Below are positions 33,691 through 41,933 of a stretch of 64,000 nt of DNA, piece after piece (the stretch's first letter is position 1; each line of letters starts with the position of its first letter). A program made the translations under genes and the position numbers. This stretch comes from Brevibacillus_H sp041920465 (GTDB taxonomy: Bacteria > Bacillota > Bacilli > Brevibacillales > Brevibacillaceae), in the NCBI GenBank assembly GCA_041920465.1, contig JBHGXW010000034.1:62001-126000 (forward strand), written 5' to 3'. Under the pieces are notes generated by a model, which saw only the letters and a program-made list of their open reading frames with translations, searched no databases and was not told the origin of the DNA.

Positions 33691-34992
33691 ATGCAAGCAT
33701 TTATGAGCGCAAGGAGCAATCAAACGGTCTCTGCGAATACTGCGGAGAAGAGCCAGAATACATTTCGTTTACCGTTTTTATTCATGGGTACAGGCCTTTT
33801 CCTTTTTACCGGATTCAACCTACTTTCGCTACTTGACATAAATTTTTATTTCAACGAAAGTATCCGCCTCCCATACGGCTGGAGCCTCGCCCATCTTGGC
33901 GTTTTGGGGTGGGCTTCGATGATCGCAATGGGAGCGATCTATCAGTTGCTGCAAGTGGTGCTGCAGCGGCAGGTTTATAGTGAAAGATTGGGGAATCTCC
34001 ACTTTGCTCTGTATATAACCGGTGTAATTGGCATGGTGTATTCATTCTTTCAATTTGACATCAAACTCTTGAGCTGGTCTGCCTCGTTCACAGCCGCCGG
34101 AATCTGTTTGTTCGCAACAAACATCTTGATTACCATCGGACAGGCGAAAAAGTGGAACAGCATCACAACAGCGGTAGCCATCTCCATCACGGCACTGTTC
34201 TTGACTGCGGCTACCGGTACGTTAATGGGCCTGGATTTTGGACTGGGATTTTTAGGCGAGGCACATCTACAATTGCTTCATACGCACATTTGGCTTGGTG
34301 TCATGGGCTGGTTCGGACTCTTGATTGTCGGTTTCAGCTTTAAGTTATTGCCAATGTTTCTACTCTCCCATAACTATTCGCAGCGTTCAGAGCCGTGGAT
34401 CGTTGGATGTATCGCTCTTGGAATGGTCGGGATGGCGGTATTTTTGTTGTTCAATCTCTCGACGGTTCTCCTTTGGCTTTGCCTGCTTCTTGTGGCGATC
34501 GGCTTCGGGCTGTATTGGCTCCATGTGGAGAATATGAACAAGCATCGTCATAAAGCAAACCCTGGTTCCGGCATCATCAGTGCGATCTGGGTGGTTAGAG
34601 CAACTGCCATCTTTTTCCTGCTGGTGACGGCAGCACTGGGTCTGCTTCCGACGCTTTGGAAGAATGACTTCTTCATCCGCGGCGCTTTTTACTTCTACCT
34701 ATTGCTGTGGGTAAACGGCAGTGTGCTCTGTTATATGTCCAAGATTGTCCCGTTTCTGTGGTGGACCTATCGTTACAGCAGCCAAATGGGAAAACCGGGG
34801 GTACCAGCCCTTGCCCAGCTTTTGAAGGAAAAGTCGTTTTCTCTTGTTTTGCGGATTTTGTTAGTTGCCCATCTGTTGTTCGGTATTAATCTGATGTTTG
34901 GAATGATCCCGCTGCAGGGGCCGCTGCAGATCCTCATTTCCGCTTTATCCATGATTTACGCAACCCAATTAGCGCTTGTGTTTCGCAGATAA
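33691..34992 (+). CDS. Multi-histidine membrane protein, heme-copper/NnrS-like
   Basis: A 433-residue protein with about twelve hydrophobic helices. Several His lie within or next to helices: H68 in SLAHLGVLGWASM, and H192, H197 and H199 in AHLQLLHTHIWLGVMGWFG. This resembles NnrS and distant heme-copper oxidase subunit I proteins, but I cannot assign it to a named family. It follows nreABC and carries its own Fnr-type promoter, which suggests a role in NO or denitrification physiology. AGGTGA precedes the ATG. Confidence 0.6.
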   Translation: MQAFMSARSNQTVSANTAEKSQNTFRLPFLFMGTGLFLFTGFNLLSLLDINFYFNESIRLPYGWSLAHLGVLGWASMIAMGAIYQLLQVVLQRQVYSERLGNLHFALYITGVIGMVYSFFQFDIKLLSWSASFTAAGICLFATNILITIGQAKKWNSITTAVAISITALFLTAATGTLMGLDFGLGFLGEAHLQLLHTHIWLGVMGWFGLLIVGFSFKLLPMFLLSHNYSQRSEPWIVGCIALGMVGMAVFLLFNLSTVLLWLCLLLVAIGFGLYWLHVENMNKHRHKANPGSGIISAIWVVRATAIFFLLVTAALGLLPTLWKNDFFIRGAFYFYLLLWVNGSVLCYMSKIVPFLWWTYRYSSQMGKPGVPALAQLLKEKSFSLVLRILLVAHLLFGINLMFGMIPLQGPLQILISALSMIYATQLALVFRR

Positions 34993-35034
34993 TCAATTGT
35001 GTCTTGCAGATAATCATAAGGGAGGAAGTTTATT

Positions 35035-35343
35035 ATGATCACAATCGACCAAATCAAGGAACATCTAAAAAGCGTAATCGACCCTGAATTGGGCGTCAAC
35101 ATCATCGATTTAGGGTTGGTGTACAACATCGAGACTTCGGAAAACGGTGAAGAAATTCTGATCACGATGACGTTAACAACACCAGGCTGCCCTTTGCATG
35201 ACAGTATTGTAGGCGGCGTCAAGTCCGTGCTCATGAGTGTGGCAGGAATTCAATTCGTCCATGTGGATCTTGTCTGGGCACCTGCGTGGTCTCCTGACAA
35301 AATGACGGATGCTGCCCGTCGCCAGCTTGGCATGAACCGCTGA
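35035..35343 (+). CDS. DUF59/MIP18-type iron-sulfur assembly protein
   Basis: A 102-residue protein of the SufT/PaaD-like family. It shows IDPELGVNIIDLGLVYNIE near residue 14, TLTTPGCPLHDSIVGGV near 48 with the conserved Cys, and VWAPAWSPDKMTDAARRQLG at the end. It probably helps load Fe-S clusters; nearby cluster proteins include NirJ, the radical SAM pair and NarGH. GGGAGG precedes the ATG. It lies 42 bp after the preceding membrane protein gene, so cotranscription is likely. Confidence 0.9.
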   Translation: MITIDQIKEHLKSVIDPELGVNIIDLGLVYNIETSENGEEILITMTLTTPGCPLHDSIVGGVKSVLMSVAGIQFVHVDLVWAPAWSPDKMTDAARRQLGMNR

Positions 35344-35352
35344 CCGGCATGG

Positions 35353-35388
35353 AAAAACCCCTCAATCTTCCTTGATTGAGGGGTTTTT
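35353..35388. terminator. Bidirectional terminator between the DUF59 gene and nirJ
   Basis: AAAAACCCCTCAATC / GATTGAGGGGTTTTT, a perfect 15 bp stem with a 6 nt loop between two convergent genes. Confidence 0.92.
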
Positions 35389-35397
35389 CTGTATCCC

Positions 35398-36582
35398 TTA
35401 TTTTGTGCTGCTGTTTGCCGTAATTCCGATCTCTTCATCTGTCAAGAAGCATTGTGGGTCTGACTCCCAGAAATCTCCGTAGTAGCCGAATGCACGCGGA
35501 CGGAAGTTACCGTTGCATACTGCGAAGTGTTGGCAGGAAGCACAGCGTCCTTTGATCAACTCTTTCCGGTTTCTTAGGCCGACGAGGATCGGATGGTCGC
35601 TGTTCCAGATTTCTGCGAAGCTCTTCTCGCGCAGGTTGCCAAAGCTGATATGCTGGCTGAATTGATCCGGATGGATGTTCCCGCGGTGGTCGATATTGCA
35701 GATCGCCACACCAGAGCGGTTGCCGCCGTTGCGCAGCAGTTTTTCATAGATGCGCTCCGCTAATTCAGGATTCTCCTTCTTCGTTTTGAGATAGAGATAG
35801 ACACCGTCAGCATGGTTGTCAACCGTCAGGATTTCACGAGGGGTTCCCTTGTCGGCAAAGCGTTTGATCGCAGCCAAAATTGTATCGACTGCCTGGCGGG
35901 TTTGTTCATGCGTAATATCGTCTTCCACTGCGCCGCGACCTGCGTAAACCAGATGGTAGAAGCAAGCTCGAGGAATGTTTTCTTGTTCCATTAAGTCAAG
36001 AATGGAAGGAAGTGAGTCGATATTGTGACGATTCATGGTGAAGCGCAATCCTACTTTTTGGCCGACTGCCAAGCAGTTGCGGATACCCTTGATCGTCATG
36101 TCAAAAGCGCCTTCTTTGCGGCGGAATTTATCGTGAATTTCGCCTATGCCGTCCAGGCTGATTCCCACGTAGCTAACGCCAAGCTCTTTTAATTTGGCGG
36201 CCTTCTCAGGAGTAATCAGCGTTCCGTTGGTAGAGAAGGTAATCCGGATTCCCTTTTGGATCGCGTAACCGGCCAAGTCGAGAATATCCGGCCGAATCAA
36301 CGGCTCACCACCGGAGAAGAGGATAACCGGCACTTTCGCTTCAGCCAGTTGGTCAATCACATTCATGGCTTCTTCGGTTGTAAGCTCTCCTTCATATGCG
36401 ATTGCTTCAGAGCTGGAGTAGCAATGCAAGCAATTTAAGTTACAAGTTCTTGTGATATTCCAAACCACAACCGGACCATGACCTTCGTGGGTTCCTCTAT
36501 GTTGTCCGCGAGCTTCCTCGGAATAACGAAGTTTGTCACCAAAAGTCTGGGTTGTTTCAAGCAGACTGGATAATCCAATCAT
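35398..36582 (-). CDS. nirJ: NirJ-like radical SAM protein (heme d1 type)
   Basis: A 394-residue radical SAM protein. The SAM cluster site is CNLNCLHCYS near residue 46 and FSGGEPL follows near 88. The stretches YHLVYAGRG and TVDNHADGVYLYL, and CNIDHRGNIHPDQFS, are those of NirJ, which works on the side chains of heme d1 precursors. A second cluster site, CASCQHFAVC plus a late Cys near 380, sits in the C-terminus. No nirS or other heme d1 gene is in view. Start 36582 follows GGAGGG on the minus strand; a longer reading to 36672 would extend into the Fnr-type site. Confidence 0.82.
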   Translation of the reverse strand: MIGLSSLLETTQTFGDKLRYSEEARGQHRGTHEGHGPVVVWNITRTCNLNCLHCYSSSEAIAYEGELTTEEAMNVIDQLAEAKVPVILFSGGEPLIRPDILDLAGYAIQKGIRITFSTNGTLITPEKAAKLKELGVSYVGISLDGIGEIHDKFRRKEGAFDMTIKGIRNCLAVGQKVGLRFTMNRHNIDSLPSILDLMEQENIPRACFYHLVYAGRGAVEDDITHEQTRQAVDTILAAIKRFADKGTPREILTVDNHADGVYLYLKTKKENPELAERIYEKLLRNGGNRSGVAICNIDHRGNIHPDQFSQHISFGNLREKSFAEIWNSDHPILVGLRNRKELIKGRCASCQHFAVCNGNFRPRAFGYYGDFWESDPQCFLTDEEIGITANSSTK

Positions 36583-36615
36583 GTACCTTTTCCCTCCTTG
36601 TGAATGCATAGCCCC

Positions 36616-36685
36616 ATTGTAACAAGCAGATAGGACTGGAGATGTGATATTTTTCACAACTTTCCTGAACAATTTACGATACGAT
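36616..36685. promoter_or_regulatory. Bidirectional Fnr-type promoter between nirJ and the second hemerythrin
   Basis: A perfect site TGTGATATTTTTCACA (36643-36658, centre 36650.5). On the minus strand TACAAT covers 36621-36616, and on the plus strand TACGAT covers 36680-36685. Each starts 29.5 bp from the centre. Confidence 0.72.
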
Positions 36686-36713
36686 GGGTGTATCAGAAAG
36701 GGAGGGAATTGGA

Positions 36714-37253
36714 ATGCCGCATTCGAATGGTGGTTGTAAATTGAAATATAACCAGAACAGCCGTTCCGAGCTACTCGCTTTTTACTATAAAGATCATGAT
36801 GTGGTGGAAGATCGTTTGGAAAACTTCAAACTCGCTTTTTTGTTCAATGAAGAATGGACGGAAGAAAATAGACAAATCCTTGGCGATTTTATTACTTTTT
36901 TGCGGCATGAAGTAGAACACCACCTGATGGAAGAAGAAGAATTTCTATTTCCTCACCTTAAAAAAGCGTTGGGAGATGCCAGCGGGCCCATAGCCGTCAT
37001 GAACGGAGAACATAACCGATTGCGTCAATTGATTGCTGATCTGGAAAGAGAAGAAGCTGTGTGTCGGGACATTGACAAAAGAACGGCCAGACTTGACCAG
37101 TTGCTTGCCCAGATCGACGAAATGCTGGCTGAACACATGTACAAAGAAAACCTTGTCCTGTTTCCGATGGCTGAACAAATCCTGACGAATGAACAAAAAG
37201 CAATAGGACTAGCAGGGCTTCTGGAAAGACGCAACAAACTCGTAAGGAAATGA
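36714..37253 (+). CDS. Hemerythrin HHE-domain protein (second)
   Basis: A 179-residue four-helix di-iron protein. Motifs: FYYKDHDVVEDRL, FLRHEVEHHLMEEEEFLFP, NGEHNRLR and LAEHMYKENLVLFPMAEQIL. Spacing and length match the family and the paralog at 1183, but sequences differ widely, so this is an old duplication or separate acquisition. ATG 36714 follows GGGAGG by eight bases. It is the first gene of a row with the two radical SAM genes, 36 bp ahead of the first one. Confidence 0.88.
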   Translation: MPHSNGGCKLKYNQNSRSELLAFYYKDHDVVEDRLENFKLAFLFNEEWTEENRQILGDFITFLRHEVEHHLMEEEEFLFPHLKKALGDASGPIAVMNGEHNRLRQLIADLEREEAVCRDIDKRTARLDQLLAQIDEMLAEHMYKENLVLFPMAEQILTNEQKAIGLAGLLERRNKLVRK

Positions 37254-37289
37254 ATTGCATATTTTACCTTGTGCCGGGAGGAAGAGTTG

Positions 37290-38384
37290 ATGAATTACAA
37301 TCATAATCCGTTCATTGTGATATGGGAAGTTACCCGAGCCTGCGCGCTCAAGTGTTTGCACTGCCGGGCGGAAGCGCAACCGCTCGCTGACCCTCGCCAG
37401 TTGACGCATGAAGAAGGAAAGAATTTGATTGACCAAATCGCCGAGATGGGTGACCCGCTGCTTGTCTTTACGGGCGGTGATCCATTGATGCGCCCGGATT
37501 TGTATGATCTGATCCGCTACGCGATCGCCAAAGGCCTGCGCGTATCCATGACACCAAGCGCTACTCCCCGTGTGACGTATGATGCTATGCTCAAAGCCAA
37601 AGAAGCAGGCTTGTCCCGATGGGCGTTCAGCGTGGATGGTCCCAATGCCGAGATCCACGACCGTTTCCGCGGCACCAAGGGTTCGTTCGATCTGACCGTC
37701 AAAGCGCTGGCTACACTCAAAGAACTGGATCTGCCGATTCAAATCAATACAACCGTTACCCGCTATAATGTGCATGTATTAGAGGAAATTACCGATTTAG
37801 TGGAAGAATGGGGCGCTGTGTACTGGAGCGTCTTCTTTTTGGTGCCGACAGGGCGCGGTCAACTGGACGACATGATTTCCGCCGAGGAGCACGAACGTGT
37901 TTTTGAGTGGCTGATTGAGAAAGGAAGAGAAGTCAGCTTTGGGATCAAAGCAACGGCTGCCCCCGCTTTTCGCCGGGTTGCGATTCAGAAAAAGGAAGCG
38001 ATTCGAGAGACAGGCCGTATTGAATACAAAGAGAAACGTCCGGACTTGCTGGGCCGTGCTGTTCACGGGGTTAACGACGGAAAAGGATTTGTGTTCATTT
38101 CTCATATCGGGGAAGTAGCTCCAAGCGGCTTCTTGCCAATTGTAGCCGGCAATGTGCGAGAGACTCCGCTGGCTACCATTTATCGCGAATCCCCTATTTT
38201 CAAAGACTTGCGTGATCCAAGCAAATTGAAAGGAAAATGCGGTGTATGTGAATTCCGCGAAATTTGCGGCGGTTCCCGTTCCCGCTCTTATGGAGTTACA
38301 GGTGATTACCTGGAAAGCGATCCAACTTGTGTGTATGTTCCGGAAAGGTATAAATCCCTTACGACGGCAGAGATGAAAGCCTGA
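37290..38384 (+). CDS. Radical SAM/SPASM-like protein, copy 1
   Basis: A 364-residue radical SAM protein of the NirJ/AhbD-related group (the type called BA_1875 family in Bacillus). The SAM cluster site is CALKCLHCR near residue 18 and FTGGDPL near 61 is the GGE-type motif. C-terminal cysteines CGVCEFREIC and a late Cys in ESDPTC would hold a second cluster. The reaction is unknown; tetrapyrrole modification is suggested by kinship and by nirJ next door. ATG 37290 follows GGGAGG. It is almost identical to the next gene. Confidence 0.85.
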   Translation: MNYNHNPFIVIWEVTRACALKCLHCRAEAQPLADPRQLTHEEGKNLIDQIAEMGDPLLVFTGGDPLMRPDLYDLIRYAIAKGLRVSMTPSATPRVTYDAMLKAKEAGLSRWAFSVDGPNAEIHDRFRGTKGSFDLTVKALATLKELDLPIQINTTVTRYNVHVLEEITDLVEEWGAVYWSVFFLVPTGRGQLDDMISAEEHERVFEWLIEKGREVSFGIKATAAPAFRRVAIQKKEAIRETGRIEYKEKRPDLLGRAVHGVNDGKGFVFISHIGEVAPSGFLPIVAGNVRETPLATIYRESPIFKDLRDPSKLKGKCGVCEFREICGGSRSRSYGVTGDYLESDPTCVYVPERYKSLTTAEMKA

Positions 38385-38432
38385 CGAACGAAATTCTCAT
38401 CCGGTTTTTAATGTGGCCTAGGAGTGAACAAG

Positions 38433-39530
38433 ATGAAATATGATCAAAACCCGTTTATTGTGATATGGGAAGTTACCCGAGCCTGCGCTCTCAAGTGCTT
38501 GCACTGCCGGGCGGAAGCACAGCCGCTCGCCGACCCTCGCCAGTTGACGCATGAAGAAGGAAAGAATTTGATTGACCAAATCGCCGAGATGGGTGACCCG
38601 CTGCTTGTCTTTACCGGCGGTGATCCGTTGATGCGCCCGGATTTGTACGATCTGACCCGCTATGCCATCGCCAAAGGACTGCGCGTATCCATGACACCAA
38701 GCGCAACTCCCCGTGTGACGTATGATGCGATGGCCAAAGCCAAGGAAGCCGGGTTGTCCCGATGGGCGTTCAGCGTGGATGGCCCCAATGCCGAGATCCA
38801 CGACCGTTTCCGCGGAACCAGGGGTTCTTTCGATCTGACCGTCAAAGCGCTGGCCAACCTCAAGGAATTGGGTCTGCCGATTCAGATCAACACAACCGTT
38901 TCCCGCTATAACGTGCATGCGCTAGAGGAAATTGCCGCCTTAGTGGAAGAATGGGGCGCGGTGCTTTGGAGCGTTTTCTTCCTTGTTCCGACAGGCCGCG
39001 GCCAACTGGACGATATGGTTTCCGCTGAAGAACACGAACGCGTTTTTGAATGGCTCCTGAAAAAAGGGAGAGAAGTTAGCTACGGGATTAAAACAACGGC
39101 CGCTCCTGCTTTCCGCCGAGTTGCCATTCAGCAGAAAGCAGCGATCCAAGAGACGGGCCGTATCAACGCCAAAGAGAAACGTCCTGACTTCTTGGGCCGT
39201 GCGGTTCACGGAATTAACGACGGAAACGGATTTGTTTTCATCTCCCATATCGGTGAAGTAACTCCTAGCGGTTTTTTGCCAATTGTTGCAGGCAATGTGA
39301 GAGAGACTCCGCTCGCCGCCATTTATCGCGAATCGCCTGTTTTCAAAGATTTGCGTGATCCAAGCAAACTGAAAGGGAAATGCGGTGCCTGCGAATTCCG
39401 TGAAATCTGCGGCGGTTCCCGTGCCCGTGCTTATGGCATCACGGGCGATTACCTGGAAAGCGATCCGTCTTGTGTGTACATTCCAAAAGGTTGGAAGACT
39501 GATGGGAGTGAAGTCGCATGCACACTGTAA
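38433..39530 (+). CDS. Radical SAM/SPASM-like protein, copy 2
   Basis: A 365-residue tandem paralog of the gene before it, about nine of ten residues equal by eye and longer identical DNA runs near the 5' end than near the 3' end. All cluster cysteines are kept (CALKCLHCR; CGACEFREIC; ESDPSC). The last residues differ completely (KTDGSEVACTL here), where the gene overlaps the YwiC-like start by 13 bp. ATG 38433 is chosen with AGGAG about ten bases before it; an in-frame GTG at 38424 lies at that site. Confidence 0.85.
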   Translation: MKYDQNPFIVIWEVTRACALKCLHCRAEAQPLADPRQLTHEEGKNLIDQIAEMGDPLLVFTGGDPLMRPDLYDLTRYAIAKGLRVSMTPSATPRVTYDAMAKAKEAGLSRWAFSVDGPNAEIHDRFRGTRGSFDLTVKALANLKELGLPIQINTTVSRYNVHALEEIAALVEEWGAVLWSVFFLVPTGRGQLDDMVSAEEHERVFEWLLKKGREVSYGIKTTAAPAFRRVAIQQKAAIQETGRINAKEKRPDFLGRAVHGINDGNGFVFISHIGEVTPSGFLPIVAGNVRETPLAAIYRESPVFKDLRDPSKLKGKCGACEFREICGGSRARAYGITGDYLESDPSCVYIPKGWKTDGSEVACTL

Positions 39531-40267
39531 CAAGTAAGAGCAAACCGGTTTGGGTATTCCCGCGAGAGCATGGTGCTTGGGCGATGCTGATCATGCCCTT
39601 CCTGTTGGGAATCGCCATTTCCGGTGTGACTCTCTGGCAGATAATCGCCGGAGCTGGCTTGTTCTTCGGGTATTTGGCGATGAACGCCTTCCTGATGATG
39701 GTTCGCCAACCGAAAAAAGTGCATGAAATCCTCCAATCATTTCTGGTTTACAGCGGAGGGGCAGCCATTCTGTTATTGGCCCCATTCCTTCACAAGCCAC
39801 AAGCGTTTCTGCCAATTTTGATCATGATTCCGCTGCTCGGCATTTCTGTCGTCTTTATCATCAAAAAGAGAGAGCGCCATTTCGCCAATGATCTGACAGG
39901 AATTATCGTGCTGACCATGCTTTTGCCGATTGCGGCTGGCCTTGGCCAACATTTCAATCAGGAAAGCATGTTTCTTGCGATGGCGTTAAATATCGTATAC
40001 TTCACGGGCAGTGTATTCTATGTAAAATCGCTAATTCGTGAAAAAGCGAATCCTGCCTTCCGCATGCTGGGCATCCTTTATCATCTGGCAGTGCTTGTTG
40101 CTGCAGCCTTCATCCATTCTCCAGCGATGCTCGCTCTTTTGTATGTTCCCGGAGCGATCAAGATGCTTTCTGTTCTGAAACTAAACAAGCTGACTCCCAA
40201 AAACGTGGGTATTGCCGAGATCGTGAATGCGGTTTGGTTTGTCACCATAGCATTTATGATTTTTTAG
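39518..40267 (+). CDS. YwiC-like membrane protein
   Basis: A 249-residue membrane protein with about eight hydrophobic helices. PREHGAWAMLIMPFLLG near residue 13 and the later MNAFLMMVRQPKK stretch are typical of the YwiC-like family, which in B. subtilis sits at the narK-fnr locus. Distant similarity to UbiA prenyltransferases has been proposed for such folds, which would suit a heme-farnesylation-like step, but the Asp-rich motifs are not clear here. It overlaps the preceding gene, so it belongs to the same operon. Confidence 0.75.
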   Translation: MHTVTSKSKPVWVFPREHGAWAMLIMPFLLGIAISGVTLWQIIAGAGLFFGYLAMNAFLMMVRQPKKVHEILQSFLVYSGGAAILLLAPFLHKPQAFLPILIMIPLLGISVVFIIKKRERHFANDLTGIIVLTMLLPIAAGLGQHFNQESMFLAMALNIVYFTGSVFYVKSLIREKANPAFRMLGILYHLAVLVAAAFIHSPAMLALLYVPGAIKMLSVLKLNKLTPKNVGIAEIVNAVWFVTIAFMIF

Positions 40268-40360
40268 TCGGCGCTCATTGGGGCTTATTTGACCGCTCGT
40301 CCATTTTTTGATAGCATCTACACTAGTTGTGATATGGTTTTTTAGGTAGGAGGAGATGCG

Positions 40361-40633
40361 ATGACGAAGACGAATAAGCGTTTGCTAACCATTGGACTGT
40401 TAATTGTGGCGGTTGCTGCCGCGGTTTTTCTATACTTCAGCATGCAAGATAAAACGCCGATGGTTCCGCTCTTTACGTATAAATTGAAGCAGTACCAATT
40501 GCAGCAGGTAGAAGCCTATTTGAAAAATCACCACTATGATTATGAATTGAGAGAAAAGGAAGTATACGTCCACCAGGACAAATTTGACGAAATTCTCGTC
40601 AATATGAGTTCGGAAGGAATCCCTTCACCGTAA
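40361..40633 (+). CDS. Small membrane-anchored protein with FliF-like ring-building domain
   Basis: A 90-residue protein: one N-terminal hydrophobic helix (about 8-27) and a single small domain (about 35-90) that reads MVPLFTYKLKQYQLQQVEAY, then an EKEVYV strand and DEILVNMSSEGIPSP. The pattern VPL-x-L...L...Y.L...V...GIPS is the N-terminal domain of FliF/SctJ; FliF in this window (55605) has VPLYNQRLSEQEVGLIKQEL and AQGIPSTG in the same order. There is no other FliF part. Function unknown. AGGAGGAG precedes the ATG. Confidence 0.65.
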   Translation: MTKTNKRLLTIGLLIVAVAAAVFLYFSMQDKTPMVPLFTYKLKQYQLQQVEAYLKNHHYDYELREKEVYVHQDKFDEILVNMSSEGIPSP

Positions 40634-40993
40634 AACGGAAGGTTACAAACAAACAATCTATCCGCGCAAGCTTCTTAATAGAATGAATTCCAGGGAAGCG
40701 AGTGTGTGATAGGTTTTTTTATGTTTCCTTCCAAAGAAAAATGACCTAGTCCAAATGAACTAGGTCTCCAATAGAAAAAATGACGAACGTCTGTTATATG
40801 TATCGGTATTTTTGTATCTAAACTTTACACGGTTTTTTAGCATACAAGAAAAAAGGCTCAAGCACACACATAAATTTTTAAAAAATATTTTACAGTTGTG
40901 TAGTAGGATGATGGTAAGTGTGGCAAAATGCGTAAAAAGACACTACAATATGTTAAAGGTACTAAAGAACTATTACTGTAAACAAGGTGAATT
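40634..40993 (+). other. AT-rich gap with one hairpin
   Basis: 360 bp without a supported gene. It holds one hairpin GACCTAGT / ACTAGGTC (40743-40766) with no T-run. A possible 70-codon reading (40812-41024) has no ribosome site. Base composition is visibly more AT-rich than its surroundings. Confidence 0.4.
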
Positions 40994-41893
40994 ATGCGAA
41001 TCCTCTGTTTTTTTCTGGCGATGATCCAAAAGCTGAACGAGTCGAAAGTGGAATTTGATTTGTATCATGTATTGAAGCGGGCCCATGAAAACCAGACCCG
41101 CCAATTGGTGAAAACGGGCATTACCTTGCCTCGCCGCTATTTTGATTTCCTGGTAAGAAGCGGAGTGATGGAGGTCCAGGGCAGTGACGCCTATCAAGTG
41201 AAGACGGACACTATCGTGGCAATCGGGATGAATATCAAGTCCATCGGTACTTCCGTCTTGTTTGACATGTGCTTCTCTCCGCAAACTTATAAGCTCTGGC
41301 AGAACACCGATGCGATGATTGAGGAGATTAACCTGCCGGCTGACATCTTCGAAGAATACGTGTATCGGTTGGGAGCACTTAGCCGGTTTCGTTATTTGGG
41401 GAAGATTGATGATCCACGGACGGCAATCAGCCTTGGCGAGAATGACATGATTGAGTTTAAACGTGATTTTCTGAATTCCAAGAGCGCCATCATTAAAGCA
41501 GTTGTCGCCTTTGCCAACAGCAATAACGGAAATCTTTTTTTAGGCATTGCCGATGATGGCGAAATCATTGGGGTTAATGAAGAATTGGAGCACTACGGAG
41601 ATCCGGATAAGTATATTCTGGCGATAACTCAATATATTCAAGATAAGACGACACCATTACTCGCTCCATTCCCCAAGATATCAATCAAAAAAATAGAGGA
41701 GAAATACGTAGTAGCCATTTTTATTGAAGCAAGCTCAGATTTAATATGCGGAACAGATAAGAATGGGGAGAAATTCGTTTCCATTCGAACCAATAACCGC
41801 TCTGTCATCGTCAAAGATCCGCATTTGATTGGCGAAATCTATGTGAAACGGCGATTAGGCAGTGATATCAGCCGTCGGTTGGGACTTTTGTAG
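40994..41893 (+). CDS. AlbA_2 (Schlafen-type) domain protein
   Basis: A 299-residue protein. The C-terminal half (about 145-260) is an AlbA_2 domain: SLGENDMIEFKRDFLNSKSAIIKAVVAFANSNNGNLFLGIADDGEIIGV (motif E-F-K, then AFAN..GG-like with Asn, then G-I-x-D-x-G). The N-terminal half is helical and may be a winged helix. Such proteins bind nucleic acid or act as nucleases or regulators; the role here is unknown. AAGGTG precedes ATG 40994. Another in-frame ATG at 41021 is possible. Confidence 0.75.
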   Translation: MRILCFFLAMIQKLNESKVEFDLYHVLKRAHENQTRQLVKTGITLPRRYFDFLVRSGVMEVQGSDAYQVKTDTIVAIGMNIKSIGTSVLFDMCFSPQTYKLWQNTDAMIEEINLPADIFEEYVYRLGALSRFRYLGKIDDPRTAISLGENDMIEFKRDFLNSKSAIIKAVVAFANSNNGNLFLGIADDGEIIGVNEELEHYGDPDKYILAITQYIQDKTTPLLAPFPKISIKKIEEKYVVAIFIEASSDLICGTDKNGEKFVSIRTNNRSVIVKDPHLIGEIYVKRRLGSDISRRLGLL

Positions 41894-41933
41894 CTCTTTT
41901 CTCAGTGCCAAATTCTGCGATTGGAGGAACCGC

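Noticed and set aside
40812..41024. 70-codon plus-strand reading before the AlbA_2 gene
   Set aside because: It has no ribosome site, a low-complexity K/N/F-rich product, and it overlaps the real start at 40994.
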